Below are positions 17,811 to 26,827 of a DNA stretch of 64,000 bases, in pieces. How positions within the stretch are numbered: position 1 is the stretch's first letter; each line of letters opens with the position of its first letter. Source of the stretch: JANOBD01 sp031411495 (GTDB lineage Bacteria; Planctomycetota; Phycisphaerae; Tepidisphaerales; Tepidisphaeraceae); the NCBI GenBank assembly GCA_031411495.1, contig JANOBD010000182.1:24563-88562 (forward strand). The letters run 5' to 3'. The position numbers and the translations under genes were made by a program. Below the pieces are notes generated by a model, which was not told the origin of the DNA, made no database searches, and worked only from the letters and a program-made list of their open reading frames with translations.

Positions 17811-18794
17811 CTACGCCGCGATGCGCGCGGTGTTCGTCGGCGAAGCCTTCGCCACGTCGTACTTCCCGATCGGCAGCGCGGTGCCCTGCGCGTTGGCCTG
17901 TTCCAGCCACCGATCGCGAAGCTCGCGCGCCTTGGCGACGAGAACGGGATCGTTCTTCGCCTTCGGCTTTGGCGCCTTCTCCTTTTTCGCTGGCCTCTCG
18001 GCTTTCGGCGACTCGTACCGTAGCCCGTGCATTACTTTCAGGGGCAGCTTCTTCGGCGCATCCTCGGCGACCACCTTCGCCGTACGCTTACCGATAATCC
18101 GCCTCGTTTCCGTCTCGGTTGCTGGCTTTGACTTCGGGAACACCTGCGGCACAGGATCGCTCCAGTGCGTTCCGGGCAGGATCGGCAAGACCACGCGATT
18201 CTCGCGAATACTTCCGCCGCTCGTTTCGGTTGGATACCACCACGGCGTCGTCACGTCGCCCGCACGAATCCGCTTCTGCCAGAAGATGTGCACGCGCGCC
18301 TTCTTCTCGCTTCCGGCGCGACGGGCAAGCCCGCCGCTGCGGAATGCCAGCGGCACGAACCCGCACGCTTCCCAGAACCGATTGGCTTCGATGTCCTGCG
18401 CGCACCAGCAGCAGTAGAGCTTGCATCCGTACGCGCTCCGCTCAAAGAGCGCTTGTAGCAGCGTCGCGCCGACGAGCTTTCGCTGATTGCCCGGCACGAC
18501 ATTCATTTGGTAGATGATTCCACAGTCATCCCGTTTGAAGTACCGATCATTCCCAATCACGTACCCGATCCGGTCCGTGGCTTCGGCAATCAAAACATGC
18601 CCCGCGGCGACCTTCCCTTCGAGCTGCTTCGTCGGCATCCAGCCGACCTGCTTGCCGTGTTTCTTCTGGAGCGCGTCGATGAACGGAACATCGCCCGGAA
18701 CTCCTGCGCGGATCGTAAAGTCGACGCGCGGCTCCGGAAGAGACATCGCCTGCCCGGGCAGCGTCATCAATGATGATGGAATGATCTCGCTCAT
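17811..18794 (-). CDS. GNAT-fold N-acetyltransferase with Lys-rich C-terminal half
   Basis: The N-terminal 170 residues form a GNAT domain: an Arg/Gly start (RAGVPGDVPFIDAL), a beta-4 sheet (CGIIYQMNVVPGNQRK) and the acetyl-CoA-binding motif A region (LVGATLLQALFERSA). The second half contains a Lys/Ala/Pro-rich linker (AERPAKKEKAPKPKAKND) and an Ala/Glu helix KARELRDRWLEQAN, which has a look of a nucleic-acid-associated protein. The ATG at 18794 has GTGAGGC before it. It runs opposite to the protease and toward it. Substrate is unknown. Confidence 0.75.
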   Translation of the reverse strand: MSEIIPSSLMTLPGQAMSLPEPRVDFTIRAGVPGDVPFIDALQKKHGKQVGWMPTKQLEGKVAAGHVLIAEATDRIGYVIGNDRYFKRDDCGIIYQMNVVPGNQRKLVGATLLQALFERSAYGCKLYCCWCAQDIEANRFWEACGFVPLAFRSGGLARRAGSEKKARVHIFWQKRIRAGDVTTPWWYPTETSGGSIRENRVVLPILPGTHWSDPVPQVFPKSKPATETETRRIIGKRTAKVVAEDAPKKLPLKVMHGLRYESPKAERPAKKEKAPKPKAKNDPVLVAKARELRDRWLEQANAQGTALPIGKYDVAKASPTNTARIAA

Positions 18795-18812
18795 GGTCGC
18801 CTCACGAATGGA

Positions 18813-18913
18813 GAAACCACAGATGAACAGGACCAACACAGATGAATCTTGAATGCGTTTGAATCATGAATGCATTCCTATCTGTGTTCATCCGTGTTCA
18901 TCTGTGGTTGAAA
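18813..18913. repeat. Imperfect inverted repeat, ACAGATGAA family
   Basis: The left arm (about 18814-18846, AACCACAGATGAACAGGAC then CAACACAGATGAAT) pairs with the right arm (about 18880-18913, reverse complement AACCACAGATGAACACGG then ATGAACACAGATA). Between them sits a smaller hairpin, GAATGC with GCATTC (18851-18856 and 18872-18877). It lies just upstream of the GNAT start, between that gene and the surface-type gene ending at 18921. Confidence 0.7.
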
Positions 18914-18920
18914 CTCTTCC

Positions 18921-19307
18921 TCACGGAAACGGCAACGCCAGATCGCTCACGCCTTCCCAAGGCGATCCATCACTTGCCGCGCGAATGCCGTTGCCCGCGC
19001 CCACGGTCAGGCGAACTCCGCCGCCCGATACGACCTCAACCGGCGTCATCTCGATGGTGACCGAGTTGGCGGTGAGCCCGGTGTTGGTCGAGCCGACGAA
19101 CTGCTCTTCCGCGAACACGCCATCGAGCACGCCGAACTCCTCGAGCGCCATCCCATCCGTGTTGATCTCGGCGTTGAACGTGAGCGTCACGCTCGAATAA
19201 TCCGAGTCATACGTCGCGCTCACCAGCATTAGCGGGGCGTTCAGTATCGCTGACGGTTCGATCGCTCTGCCGCGACCTTTGCGTTTCGGAGGTGCCTTAG
19301 ACAACAT
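18921..19307 (-). CDS. Small protein with SwmB-like beta domain
   Basis: The 128-residue product starts with a basic segment (MLSKAPPKRKGRGRAIEPS), then a compact beta-sandwich-type domain with LMLVSATYDSDYSSVTLTF, FNAEINTDGM, and ending SDGSPWEGVSDLALPFP. The strand pattern, with LTFNAEI followed by a loop and a Ser/Thr-rich sheet, resembles SwmB/Ig-like calcium-binding surface domains. No signal peptide is visible. It lies leftward, 96 bases after the MSGFLP-type protein gene, and probably shares its transcript. Start at 19307 has GGGAGTC upstream. Function unknown. Confidence 0.55.
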   Translation of the reverse strand: MLSKAPPKRKGRGRAIEPSAILNAPLMLVSATYDSDYSSVTLTFNAEINTDGMALEEFGVLDGVFAEEQFVGSTNTGLTANSVTIEMTPVEVVSGGGVRLTVGAGNGIRAASDGSPWEGVSDLALPFP

Positions 19308-19403
19308 GATGACTCCCAATAGAAAACCAGTTGGATGGAACAAGAGGAAATGAAGGCGTTCGACCTGCACTTCCCCGGGCCGCGAGCGCGGCCAGGCGAA
19401 CAC

Positions 19404-20084
19404 TCACGCGGCGAGCATGACGCCGCCGGCTTGAAGATTCGTCCCAACCGGCGGTGCGAGCGGACCGCTCTCCTTGCGCCCGTTGAACCAGAACGCCGTC
19501 ACCCAGACGCGCGTTCCCGGCGCAAGCGTGTCGTGAAACGCAATGTCGACGAGCGTCGTTCCGGTGTTCCCCTCGAAATGCCAATCGGAAACGGTCGTCG
19601 GCGGGGTCGGACCCACGTAACTGAAAACCGATGCGCCGTTCACGCCGTGTGGCTTACCGCGGCGGCTGCTCGATGCTGAGTCGTGCAGCTTCACCTTCAC
19701 CGTCCAGCCGACCACGGACACCACGTCGAGGCCCGGCGCAACCGACGGCGGCGGAACCGGCACGCGCGTGTGGCGAACGCTCAAGCCGAGCGTAGTCCGC
19801 TGGGCGTTGGTGACACTCCCGGTGCCATAGACCAGATTCGCCAGCAGGCGCGCGTTCGCCTTGAGGGCGGAACGAGCAGTGTTTTTCGTCTGCACCGCGC
19901 CGCGTGTGCGAATGCTCGGCTCGACAGCGGCATATGCGGTCGCATACGCATCGTGAAGCGTGCCGTACGCCGTCGCCAGCGCCGCCGTCAGCCCGTAGGC
20001 CGTCGGCGTCGCCGTGATCAGCGTCTTGAAATTGAGCGACCACGCGAGCAAGCCCGGGTCGCTGTTCGGAAGGAAACCACTCAT
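19404..20084 (-). CDS. MSGFLPNSD-type conserved protein of unknown function
   Basis: The 226-residue product starts MSGFLPNSDPGLLAWSLNF. An N-terminal helical region with repeated AYxxxHDAYATAYAAV precedes KNTARSALKANARLLANLVYG and a Pro-rich linker. The C-terminal half is a beta-domain with fibronectin-III character (DVVSVVGWTVKVKLHD, then VSDWHFEGNTGTTLVDIAFH and RVWVTAFWFNGRKESGP). This arrangement recurs in planctomycete genomes as an uncharacterised family, as I recall from sequence pattern. No export signal is seen. Start chosen at the MSGF codon (20084); an upstream ATG at 20096 is possible. Confidence 0.65.
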   Translation of the reverse strand: MSGFLPNSDPGLLAWSLNFKTLITATPTAYGLTAALATAYGTLHDAYATAYAAVEPSIRTRGAVQTKNTARSALKANARLLANLVYGTGSVTNAQRTTLGLSVRHTRVPVPPPSVAPGLDVVSVVGWTVKVKLHDSASSSRRGKPHGVNGASVFSYVGPTPPTTVSDWHFEGNTGTTLVDIAFHDTLAPGTRVWVTAFWFNGRKESGPLAPPVGTNLQAGGVMLAA

Positions 20085-20777
20085 GGGCAATCCCATCCCC
20101 GCGCCCTGTTTGTCGCGCGGAAAAGCGCCGGCCAAGCCGCGAACGACAAATCGCCCGCGAGAAAGAATGGCCGGCTGGCGTGAATGATCGGCGACTTAAG
20201 CCAATACTTAACGACAACGGCGAAATTGTTCGTGTTCCGATGCACCCCGAATCGCAGGGCCGATAGAAGCGGCCAAGGCTCGAATGAAATTGCCCGGCGC
20301 CGACACGGACGTGAACGAGATTGCTTCCGTTGCAACGAAATCAGCCGCTGATTCGCGAAGATCAGCCACTGCTATTTGAGGATCAGCCGCTGATTCGAGA
20401 GGCTTAGCCGCTGATGCGAAAGGTTGAGTGGCTGATGAACGAGGATCATCCGCTGCGACCGCGGCGCAGTGGCTGACGTGAAAGGGTGAGAGCCTGACGT
20501 GAGAGGATCAGTCGCGGGCGAGTGAGGTTCAGCGGCTGATGTGTGAGGTTGAGCGACGAATGACTGCATCGCATCCACGATGTTGTGAGTCGCAGCGGTT
20601 GATTCTCACATCTTCTGCACGTGCGTCTCGTCGAGGATTTCCTGAACGGTCTACAGCTTGATGAACTCTCGCGTCCGCTCGTAGGACGCGCCACACTCGT
20701 GCTCGGAGTCGTGGTCTGAGCCGAACGCGGCTAAAACCCCTGATACCTTTAAGCCTTTCCCACCGCTCCCAACGGGC
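20085..20777. other. Gene-free interval holding the 21-bp repeat array
   Basis: About 690 bases without a credible gene. 20085-20340 is lower in GC at its right-hand part (TTGCCCGGCG and TTGAAATCAGCC stretches) and likely holds the promoter of the leftward gene starting at 20084. 20341-20571 is the tandem repeat entered separately. 20572-20777 has nothing I can identify. Confidence 0.5.
20341..20571. repeat. Degenerate 21-bp tandem repeat, 11 units
   Basis: Eleven units in exact 21-base register, first at 20341-20361, last at 20551-20571. The unit consensus is close to TCAGCCGCTGATTCGAGAGG plus one base, with the core CAGC(C/G)GCTGA best kept. Units 1, 3 and 4 are nearly identical; units 6 to 9 are the most decayed. 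Because the period is a multiple of three, one frame on the minus strand reads a heptad-like series rich in Gln, Leu and His, but it has no ribosome binding site and no clear start or end, so I do not call it a gene. Confidence 0.8.
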
Positions 20778-21800
20778 CTACGCCGCACCGAACAAGCCTA
20801 TATCCGGCATTTCTAATGACAATTCGAAAAACGTTCCGCCGCGATCCGTCAGCCGCGGTCTGAGCCAGAGGTCGATCGATTTCTCTAGCGAAAAGGATTG
20901 AGTGTACGCGTCGCGCGGTTGCCTGAGTCGGCTGTCAACGATTCGCCCTCGGCGATGGTCTCCCACGTCACTCCCACTTAAGAATTGAAAGATACATGAT
21001 CCAGTCTCTTTGTTGATTCGAATGAAGCGAACTTTCGCGGGCAACCAGTCGTCTGCCGGACGAGGCGGCAACAGAGGGCGTCGCAGAATCTCGCGCTCGA
21101 CGGCGCCAATGGAGAAGATCGGTGTCGGAGCCTGATCTTCGAACTCCATAATTTCACATGATGCACCCACTGGCTCGCTGAGATCGTAAAGACCCATATC
21201 GATCTGATCGACGATCCCTAGGACGAACGATTCCCTGTTGTCGCGACTGGGCTCAGGGCCAGCCTTTTCGACGTCATCCGCGTCGAACATGTCGGATTCG
21301 ACCGTGTTGATCTCTTCTGAGATACTCGGTGCGAGAGGCGGTTGCTCTTCACTCACCATTTGCTGCAAGCGGCGGACGATTTCCGCCTTGTCAGCGTTCG
21401 ATGTCTTAGCTTCAATGTGCGTCTTGAAAGTACGCTGATACCATTTCTGCAGTTTGTCGTAAGACCAAACGACGGTGGCGTCGGCTCGGTTGCCAATCAC
21501 TCCATCGACAATTCGCATCCCCGCGTAGGTGAGGACAGCAGTGATTACTACAGTAAACGATCCGACTTTCGGGGGTCTGACTTCAATTCGAAGCGGGCTG
21601 CCCGCCGGGACGCCTCTATTGGGATCGCCGCCCGAAAAATAAAGTTCCGTGGAGGCATTCAAGAACGTCTTCAAACCGTCTAAGGCCGCCGAAAGGTCCG
21701 CGATCTCGACCGCACCATCAGCAGCAGTCGCACCGTCCAATCGGAGGGTAAAGGTCGCCGCTCGAGGCTCGCCGGCGGGTACCAGAAGGTTTGTCTCCAT
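20778..21800 (-). CDS. Uncharacterised 340-residue protein
   Basis: The predicted 340-residue protein has no recognisable signal peptide. A N-terminal beta-rich region (TFTLRLDGATAADGAVEIADLSAALDG) is followed by a hydrophobic stretch (SFTVVITAVLTYAGMRIVDGVI, about residues 82-103) that is a likely membrane segment or buried core, then a coiled, charged middle (KADKAEIVRRLQQMVSEE), and a beta-rich C-terminal part (KVRFIRINKETGSCIFQFLSGSD). Its codons are somewhat less GC-rich than the flanks. It is isolated, with gene-poor DNA on both sides, and I do not recognise the family. Confidence 0.7.
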   Translation of the reverse strand: METNLLVPAGEPRAATFTLRLDGATAADGAVEIADLSAALDGLKTFLNASTELYFSGGDPNRGVPAGSPLRIEVRPPKVGSFTVVITAVLTYAGMRIVDGVIGNRADATVVWSYDKLQKWYQRTFKTHIEAKTSNADKAEIVRRLQQMVSEEQPPLAPSISEEINTVESDMFDADDVEKAGPEPSRDNRESFVLGIVDQIDMGLYDLSEPVGASCEIMEFEDQAPTPIFSIGAVEREILRRPLLPPRPADDWLPAKVRFIRINKETGSCIFQFLSGSDVGDHRRGRIVDSRLRQPRDAYTQSFSLEKSIDLWLRPRLTDRGGTFFELSLEMPDIGLFGAA

Positions 21801-22699
21801 TAAAAAAGCATCCTACTTTGCCAATTCATCGGATCATAGTATTTAGTTGCAAGACCCCAAAGCCCTCGTCCTGCTGCGGCTTATTTCTTCGAGATCGCCA
21901 ATGATTAGTAGAAGCCTTGCATGTCCATCACGGACCGTCCGCTACGCCGGATGGGGCGTGGGACGTTCCGCGCTCGATCCGGCGGGTGGGGCGGGGCGCG
22001 AGCAAGACCGTCAGCTATCTGCCACGCGGAGCGTTCGAGGGTTACTTCTGGCGCGGCGGGATTCTCGTTGCACTTGACAGCAACCCCGAGACTCCAGATC
22101 GGGTAGTGGTCCGCTACATCCTTCACGCTGCCAGGCGCGAATGCGTTCCCAGTCCGTAGGGTGGGGCCTGCCCCACCGCTTCGCTCGCGTGCGAATCACC
22201 CGTGCCAGGCGGGAGAGGTCTTGCCCGCGTGGGAGAGGTCCTGCCCTGCGGGCTGCCGACCCCCGACGGATTGAGAATCGCCGGGTGCCACACTTCGCGG
22301 TACGCCGCGATGAGAGCGGAGCGCGCGGTTCGCGCACACGTCGGCGAGTACCCTTCGACTGCTCAGTGCAGGCAGCCGAAGTGTGGCATCCGGCACCCGG
22401 CAAAACCGAGCGTGCAGGCTGCTATGCTGCGCCTTTTTTGCGGTCGATCTTGTGCGCAATGCGTGGAATGACTCCGTTTTTACGCGAGTCCCCCGACAGG
22501 CCATTTGCACGCCATCGGGCGAGGGTTCCGCCTGCTGCGCAGATGAGCATCCCAATTCGCGCACGCCGACCGCATTATCATGCCGGGCGCCGCAGCGCGT
22601 TTGTGCTTGCCGACAAACGACTTCCGGCGAGAATCGGCCGCATGAGCCGGAACGCTATGTGGCGCTGCGGGTCAGGTTATTGATAAGGTTATTCCGTCA
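21801..22699. other. Repeat-rich interval without a credible gene
   Basis: About 900 bases. One short stretch (about 22000-22130) reads as coherent protein in the plus frame (YLPRGAFEGYFWRGG...) but has no start, no ribosome binding site and runs straight into repeat sequence, so it may be a gene remnant. The rest holds short palindromes such as GGTGGGGC-CT-GCCCCACC at 22160-22177, duplicated GGGAGAGGTC-TGCCC segments near 22210-22240, and the inverted repeat listed at 22281-22400. Confidence 0.5.
22281..22400. repeat. Inverted repeat with CCGGGTGCC-ACACTTC arms
   Basis: The left arm CCGGGTGCCACACTTCG (22281-22297) is repeated in inverted form at 22378-22400, whose reverse complement reads CCGGGTGCC, then seven extra bases GGATGCC, then ACACTTC. 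About 80 bases separate the arms. The seven-base difference looks like a duplication of the GGxTGCC step or its loss in the left arm. Confidence 0.6.
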
Positions 22700-23029
22700 A
22701 TGACAACGCGCATCCGAAAGCTTCTGTTGTGGTCCTCACCATGCGCGATCGTCGCGATTTACCTAAGCGGTCCGATCGTCGCCGGCGTCTTTGGCATCGG
22801 GAATCGCGCCGGTCCAAAGATCTATCCGCAAGGCCTGCACGAAGTACTTTACCGAATCGCGTGGGAGTTCAGTTCGCACCATCCCCAAGGTAAGCCACGA
22901 TTGATTTACGTCTTTCGCCCGGAGAACCGACCGTGGTTTTACGGGATGTACTCGAAAAATGACGACCCGCTGTGGAAACAGGCGGAAATCGAGACACGGC
23001 GCGCTGCGGCGTCAGGGCCGACGGAATAA
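22700..23029 (+). CDS. Small N-terminally anchored protein of unknown function
   Basis: This 109-residue product has one hydrophobic N-terminal segment (LLLWSSPCAIVAIYLSGPIVAG) that is a signal anchor, followed by a polar domain with RLIYVFRPENRPWFYGMYSK. The plus-strand start ATG follows TTATTCCGTCA with no strong ribosome binding site. Codon use fits the genome in the second half. It lies at the end of a long repeat-rich gap and converges with the AsmA-like gene. Existence as a gene is likely but not certain. Confidence 0.45.
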   Translation: MTTRIRKLLLWSSPCAIVAIYLSGPIVAGVFGIGNRAGPKIYPQGLHEVLYRIAWEFSSHHPQGKPRLIYVFRPENRPWFYGMYSKNDDPLWKQAEIETRRAAASGPTE

Positions 23030-23119
23030 CCAACCGCTGGAGCGGACCGCGGCGGCGGTATATTTTACTTGTGGCCGGGCGTCGCGCGTGCGCCGCCACG
23101 GCCGCTCAACGGTAATACG

Positions 23120-26100
23120 TTATTTCTTCTCCGATCCCATGATCTCGTCGACCGTGGTGGTGATCGTCTGGAAGCTGCCGGTGGAGACCTGCGGGTCGCT
23201 GAGCGTGCCGCGGACCTTGATCTGGAAGAGTTCCTTGCGGGCCGCGTCGAGGAGCTGCCCGATCACCGGCAGGCGCTTGCCGGCACTGGCGGTGTAGAAG
23301 TCGAGCGCGACCTTCTTCTCGCCGAGATCGAGCCGGCCGGTGCCGTTGATCTTCATCTCGTTGGACTTGAGCGCGATGTCGGAGAAGCTGATCCGGTCGC
23401 CGTCGATGCTGTAGCTGGCCGTCGCCTCGTTGAAGCCGGTGGTGAACGGGAGCGAGAGGCTGACGATCTGCGTGACGCCGACGATCATGGGCACGTTGAG
23501 CATCTTCTCGCCGGTGACGCTGATATCGCCCCGCCCGCGCTGCGGGCTCACGCGCCGGCCATCGCTGGACCAGGCGCCTTCGATCGCCAGGGACGCGTTG
23601 AGCTGGCCGCTCACCTGTGCCGAGGTTCCTTCGGTGAGTTTGGCGACGTCGGCATTCCGCATCAGGAGGTCGGCGGACCACTTGGTCACGTCGCGGCGCG
23701 AGCGATCGAGCACGATCTCGCCGGCAATGTCGCCGTCGCCGACCTGGGCCCGGATATCGTGCAGCCGCAGCTGATGGGTCGGTTCGTCGGTGGAGAGTGT
23801 CGCACTGCCGTCGCGCGCCGAGAAGCCGCCGACCTTGAACGATTTCAAGTCGAGCGATCCGGAGAGATTGGCGGCATCGTCGTCGATGAAATGCCCTTTG
23901 AGCGACCCGGTGCCGACGGCATCGGCGAACGGCAGGCCGATCTTCCAGCCGCCGCCGGCGAGAAGGTCGAACTTCGAATCGAACACGATGTCGATCGACT
24001 TGTTGTCCTGGGAGCGTGTCCAGGCCAATCGGTCGAAGTTGAGGTTGACCGTTCCCGTGACGGCGTTTTCGTCGAGGATCTTTTTGAGCGCGTCTGGCAC
24101 GGCGTCGTGGAATGCCTGGTTGATGATCGTCTGGCTCGTCTGGATATTGAGCGTCCATGCGGAGCGGTCGGCGAACTCGCCCGTGCCTTTCACCGCCGCC
24201 CGTCCACCGGCCACGCTGCCTTCGACATTCTGAAGCTCGATGCGATCCTTCGACGCGATGATGGTGCCCGTGATCGACGTCATGTCCATCGGAAAGAAAT
24301 CGGGATGAAGCTGCGCGCCGCTCGGCATGATCCGCACAACCCAGTTCGGGTTGGCGGCCGGACCGTCAAGCGAAAGCACCAGGTCTGCCGCGCCGACAGG
24401 TCGAAGGCTATCCCAGATCTTCTGTCCGTCGGCGGGCAGCGACCCGCGAGCGGCATCATCGAGCTGGAGCTGCTCGCCACGCACGTCGATCGTCAGCCTG
24501 GGCTGATCGGACCAGTCGACCGTGCCGCTCACCGCAACCGGCGAATCGCCGCGTCGGCCGACGGCGCGGTCGATCTTCAAGGAGCGCGGCAGCAGCAGGA
24601 TCGATGCCTCGATCTCCTCCAGTTGCGTTTTCCATTCGGCCGGCGCGAAACGGGCGTGATGCGTATTGATGGTGAACTCGAACTCCGGCGGCTTGCGGGG
24701 GTCGTTCACCACGATCGGACCGGTGATGTCGAAGCGTCCGTCGATACCGAATCGTTCAAGCGGCTCGCGGGCTTCGCGCGGCAGCGCATGGCGCAGCGCA
24801 TCGTCCAGCGGCACGTTCTTCGCGACGAGCATCAGTTGTGAGCGCATGCCGGGTTCTCCGACCTTCCGATTCGGATTCACGCGCGATCCCCACTCGGTCA
24901 AGCCGCTCACCGAGATCGCCGCGCCGTTGTGCTTCGACTCACTGGTAACGATTCGCACGTAGTCCTTGCGGATCTGCAGTTCGCCGTTGAAATCCTCAAG
25001 CGGAAACGGGAACTCCTTGAACGATCCGTAGCCGTTGCGGATCGAGATGTCGGTGTCGTAGGTCCAGCGGCTGATCGGTCCGGGTTCGCGATGGACGCGG
25101 CAGACGAAGTCGCCGCGGAAGCGGGGATTCGGTCCGTCTCCGTCGTCGTCAAACTGGGTGATGACGGCGCGGGCCTCCTTGGGGATCGCGGCGATGAGCG
25201 ATGGTTCGCTGGCAATGTCTTTCCCGGTGACGGCGACATCCACGCCCGAATTGCCCGTCAGCGGGGTTATGAATCCCGACACGCCCAGTTCGCCCGCTTC
25301 ATTCGCGCTGCCTGAAGCACCGTGGCCCCGAATGTGGTCGACGATCAGCCGCGGTTCGTTGAGCACCGGATCGGTATCCACGACGAGCTTCCCCGACGCC
25401 TTGTAGACCGGATACGGGAACTCCTCGAACAGGAATTGGGCGTTCGCAAACTCGAGCGATCCTGCGACCCGCAGCGGCACGCCCACAGTCTCCCGGGCAA
25501 GAGAGACGGCGAGCCGCGAGCGCCCTTGCGGGCGGAACCGGTAATAGACTTCGCGGATTTCTGCGGGCAGCGCGTTGATGTAAGGGACTTGCGCCTGCAG
25601 TTGGATCGGCTGGCCGGCCGGCGATTCGATCTGCAGATTCATCGGCGCGCCCATCCCGTAACTCGACATCGAACCGTGGATGGAGAACCGATTGCCGTCG
25701 ATGGTCGCGCCGAGTCGATCCAGCGTGACGCCTTTGTTGGTGAAGACGAATCGTCCTTCGACGTTGCTCAGCGGAATCTCGCCTACGCGCAGGCGTGGCT
25801 GGATCGCGATCGCCGTGCGCAGGAGAAAGGTGCCCGGAACCGAATCGAATCGGTCACACAATTCACTCGAATGTTCGAGCACGTACTGTTCGCGCTGTGA
25901 CGCCCAGTCGAGTGGCCGAACGGTCATGTTCACGTCGTTCAACTCCAGCTCGATCTGGAATCCGTATTCGCCGGCGCTGTCGCGCGAAAACTGCAGCATC
26001 GGAGCCGCGACGCGCCCGCTGGGCGAGAGCTTTTGCCAGAACGTCCGGACCTGCGCCGGCAGCACGGTCTCCAGAAAATCGAGATTGACGTTGGTGAGCC

Positions 26101-26827
26101 GGGAATGGGCCACTTCGCTGGCGAGCGAGAAATCCCCCTGCAGCGCCGGCCCGGCCATCCCCGCGTCGGTGCGGGTCTGCAGGTTGAAAGTGTATTCGCC
26201 GCCACGAGGCAGAAGCTGACCTTCCAGACGAATGGTCGACAGCGGCTGGAACTTTCCGCCAACGATCTGCCCCCGATGCACGCGACCCGAACGGATGAGC
26301 ACTTCCGGCAGCTTTGGCGCGCTGATGCGCTGGGTGGAAGCGGTCGTGGGCGCACTGGTCGTCGGCTTGCGCAGGTCCTGGAAGTTCCACCGTTTCTTGT
26401 CCAGGTCTTCCAGCAGGAACACTTCCGGTTCGGTCGCAACCACGCGCGCCGACTCGATCTCGCCGGTCCAGAGCGTCCGCGGCGAAAAGTGGATTTCCAG
26501 CAATGGCGCCGAAAACACGGTCGAGTGATCCGACGGATCCCGCGTCGCAATCAATACGTCGCGCAGCTGCAAACCTTCGAACAGGGAGAGGCGCGCATCG
26601 CCGATTTCAACCCTGCCTTCCACGCCGCGCGAGAGAAACTCGCTCGCCATCGCGCGGACGCGATCCGGATTCGTGAGGCGGACGTAGAGGAATACGACGG
26701 TGCCGAGCAGCAACAGCGTCAGCAGGCTCAGTACGCGGACGACTCGCCCGGCGAAGGGCACGCTCCGTCCGCGCCCCCGCCAGGTGCTTCGTCGTAGAGA
26801 GTTGAGATTGGAAGCGTCGATGGTCAA
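23120..26827 (-). CDS. Large AsmA/TamB-like envelope protein
   Basis: The 1235-residue protein has an N-terminal membrane anchor (VLSLLTLLLLGTVVFLYVRLT, about residues 32-52) after a basic stretch, then long beta-helical sequence with alternating polar and hydrophobic residues. The N-terminal section VEIGDARLSLFEGLQLRDVLI and the C-terminal section ISFSDIALKSNEMKINGTGRLDLGEKKVALDF are typical of the AsmA/DUF3971 family, which makes bridge-like lipid-transport proteins of the Gram-negative cell envelope such as TamB and YhdP. Its start overlaps by four bases the stop of the membrane glycosyltransferase gene upstream, so the two are translationally coupled. Confidence 0.88.
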   Translation of the reverse strand: MTIDASNLNSLRRSTWRGRGRSVPFAGRVVRVLSLLTLLLLGTVVFLYVRLTNPDRVRAMASEFLSRGVEGRVEIGDARLSLFEGLQLRDVLIATRDPSDHSTVFSAPLLEIHFSPRTLWTGEIESARVVATEPEVFLLEDLDKKRWNFQDLRKPTTSAPTTASTQRISAPKLPEVLIRSGRVHRGQIVGGKFQPLSTIRLEGQLLPRGGEYTFNLQTRTDAGMAGPALQGDFSLASEVAHSRLTNVNLDFLETVLPAQVRTFWQKLSPSGRVAAPMLQFSRDSAGEYGFQIELELNDVNMTVRPLDWASQREQYVLEHSSELCDRFDSVPGTFLLRTAIAIQPRLRVGEIPLSNVEGRFVFTNKGVTLDRLGATIDGNRFSIHGSMSSYGMGAPMNLQIESPAGQPIQLQAQVPYINALPAEIREVYYRFRPQGRSRLAVSLARETVGVPLRVAGSLEFANAQFLFEEFPYPVYKASGKLVVDTDPVLNEPRLIVDHIRGHGASGSANEAGELGVSGFITPLTGNSGVDVAVTGKDIASEPSLIAAIPKEARAVITQFDDDGDGPNPRFRGDFVCRVHREPGPISRWTYDTDISIRNGYGSFKEFPFPLEDFNGELQIRKDYVRIVTSESKHNGAAISVSGLTEWGSRVNPNRKVGEPGMRSQLMLVAKNVPLDDALRHALPREAREPLERFGIDGRFDITGPIVVNDPRKPPEFEFTINTHHARFAPAEWKTQLEEIEASILLLPRSLKIDRAVGRRGDSPVAVSGTVDWSDQPRLTIDVRGEQLQLDDAARGSLPADGQKIWDSLRPVGAADLVLSLDGPAANPNWVVRIMPSGAQLHPDFFPMDMTSITGTIIASKDRIELQNVEGSVAGGRAAVKGTGEFADRSAWTLNIQTSQTIINQAFHDAVPDALKKILDENAVTGTVNLNFDRLAWTRSQDNKSIDIVFDSKFDLLAGGGWKIGLPFADAVGTGSLKGHFIDDDAANLSGSLDLKSFKVGGFSARDGSATLSTDEPTHQLRLHDIRAQVGDGDIAGEIVLDRSRRDVTKWSADLLMRNADVAKLTEGTSAQVSGQLNASLAIEGAWSSDGRRVSPQRGRGDISVTGEKMLNVPMIVGVTQIVSLSLPFTTGFNEATASYSIDGDRISFSDIALKSNEMKINGTGRLDLGEKKVALDFYTASAGKRLPVIGQLLDAARKELFQIKVRGTLSDPQVSTGSFQTITTTVDEIMGSEKK

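Noticed and set aside
20372..20694. Minus-strand frames rich in Gln, Leu and His over the 21-bp repeat
   Set aside because: The repeat period is a multiple of three, which keeps any frame open; no start signal or real end is seen.
21917..22159. Plus-strand frame with coherent stretch YLPRGAFEGYFWRGG
   Set aside because: It lacks a ribosome binding site, begins within unrelated sequence and runs into repeat DNA; more likely a gene remnant or chance. Not called.
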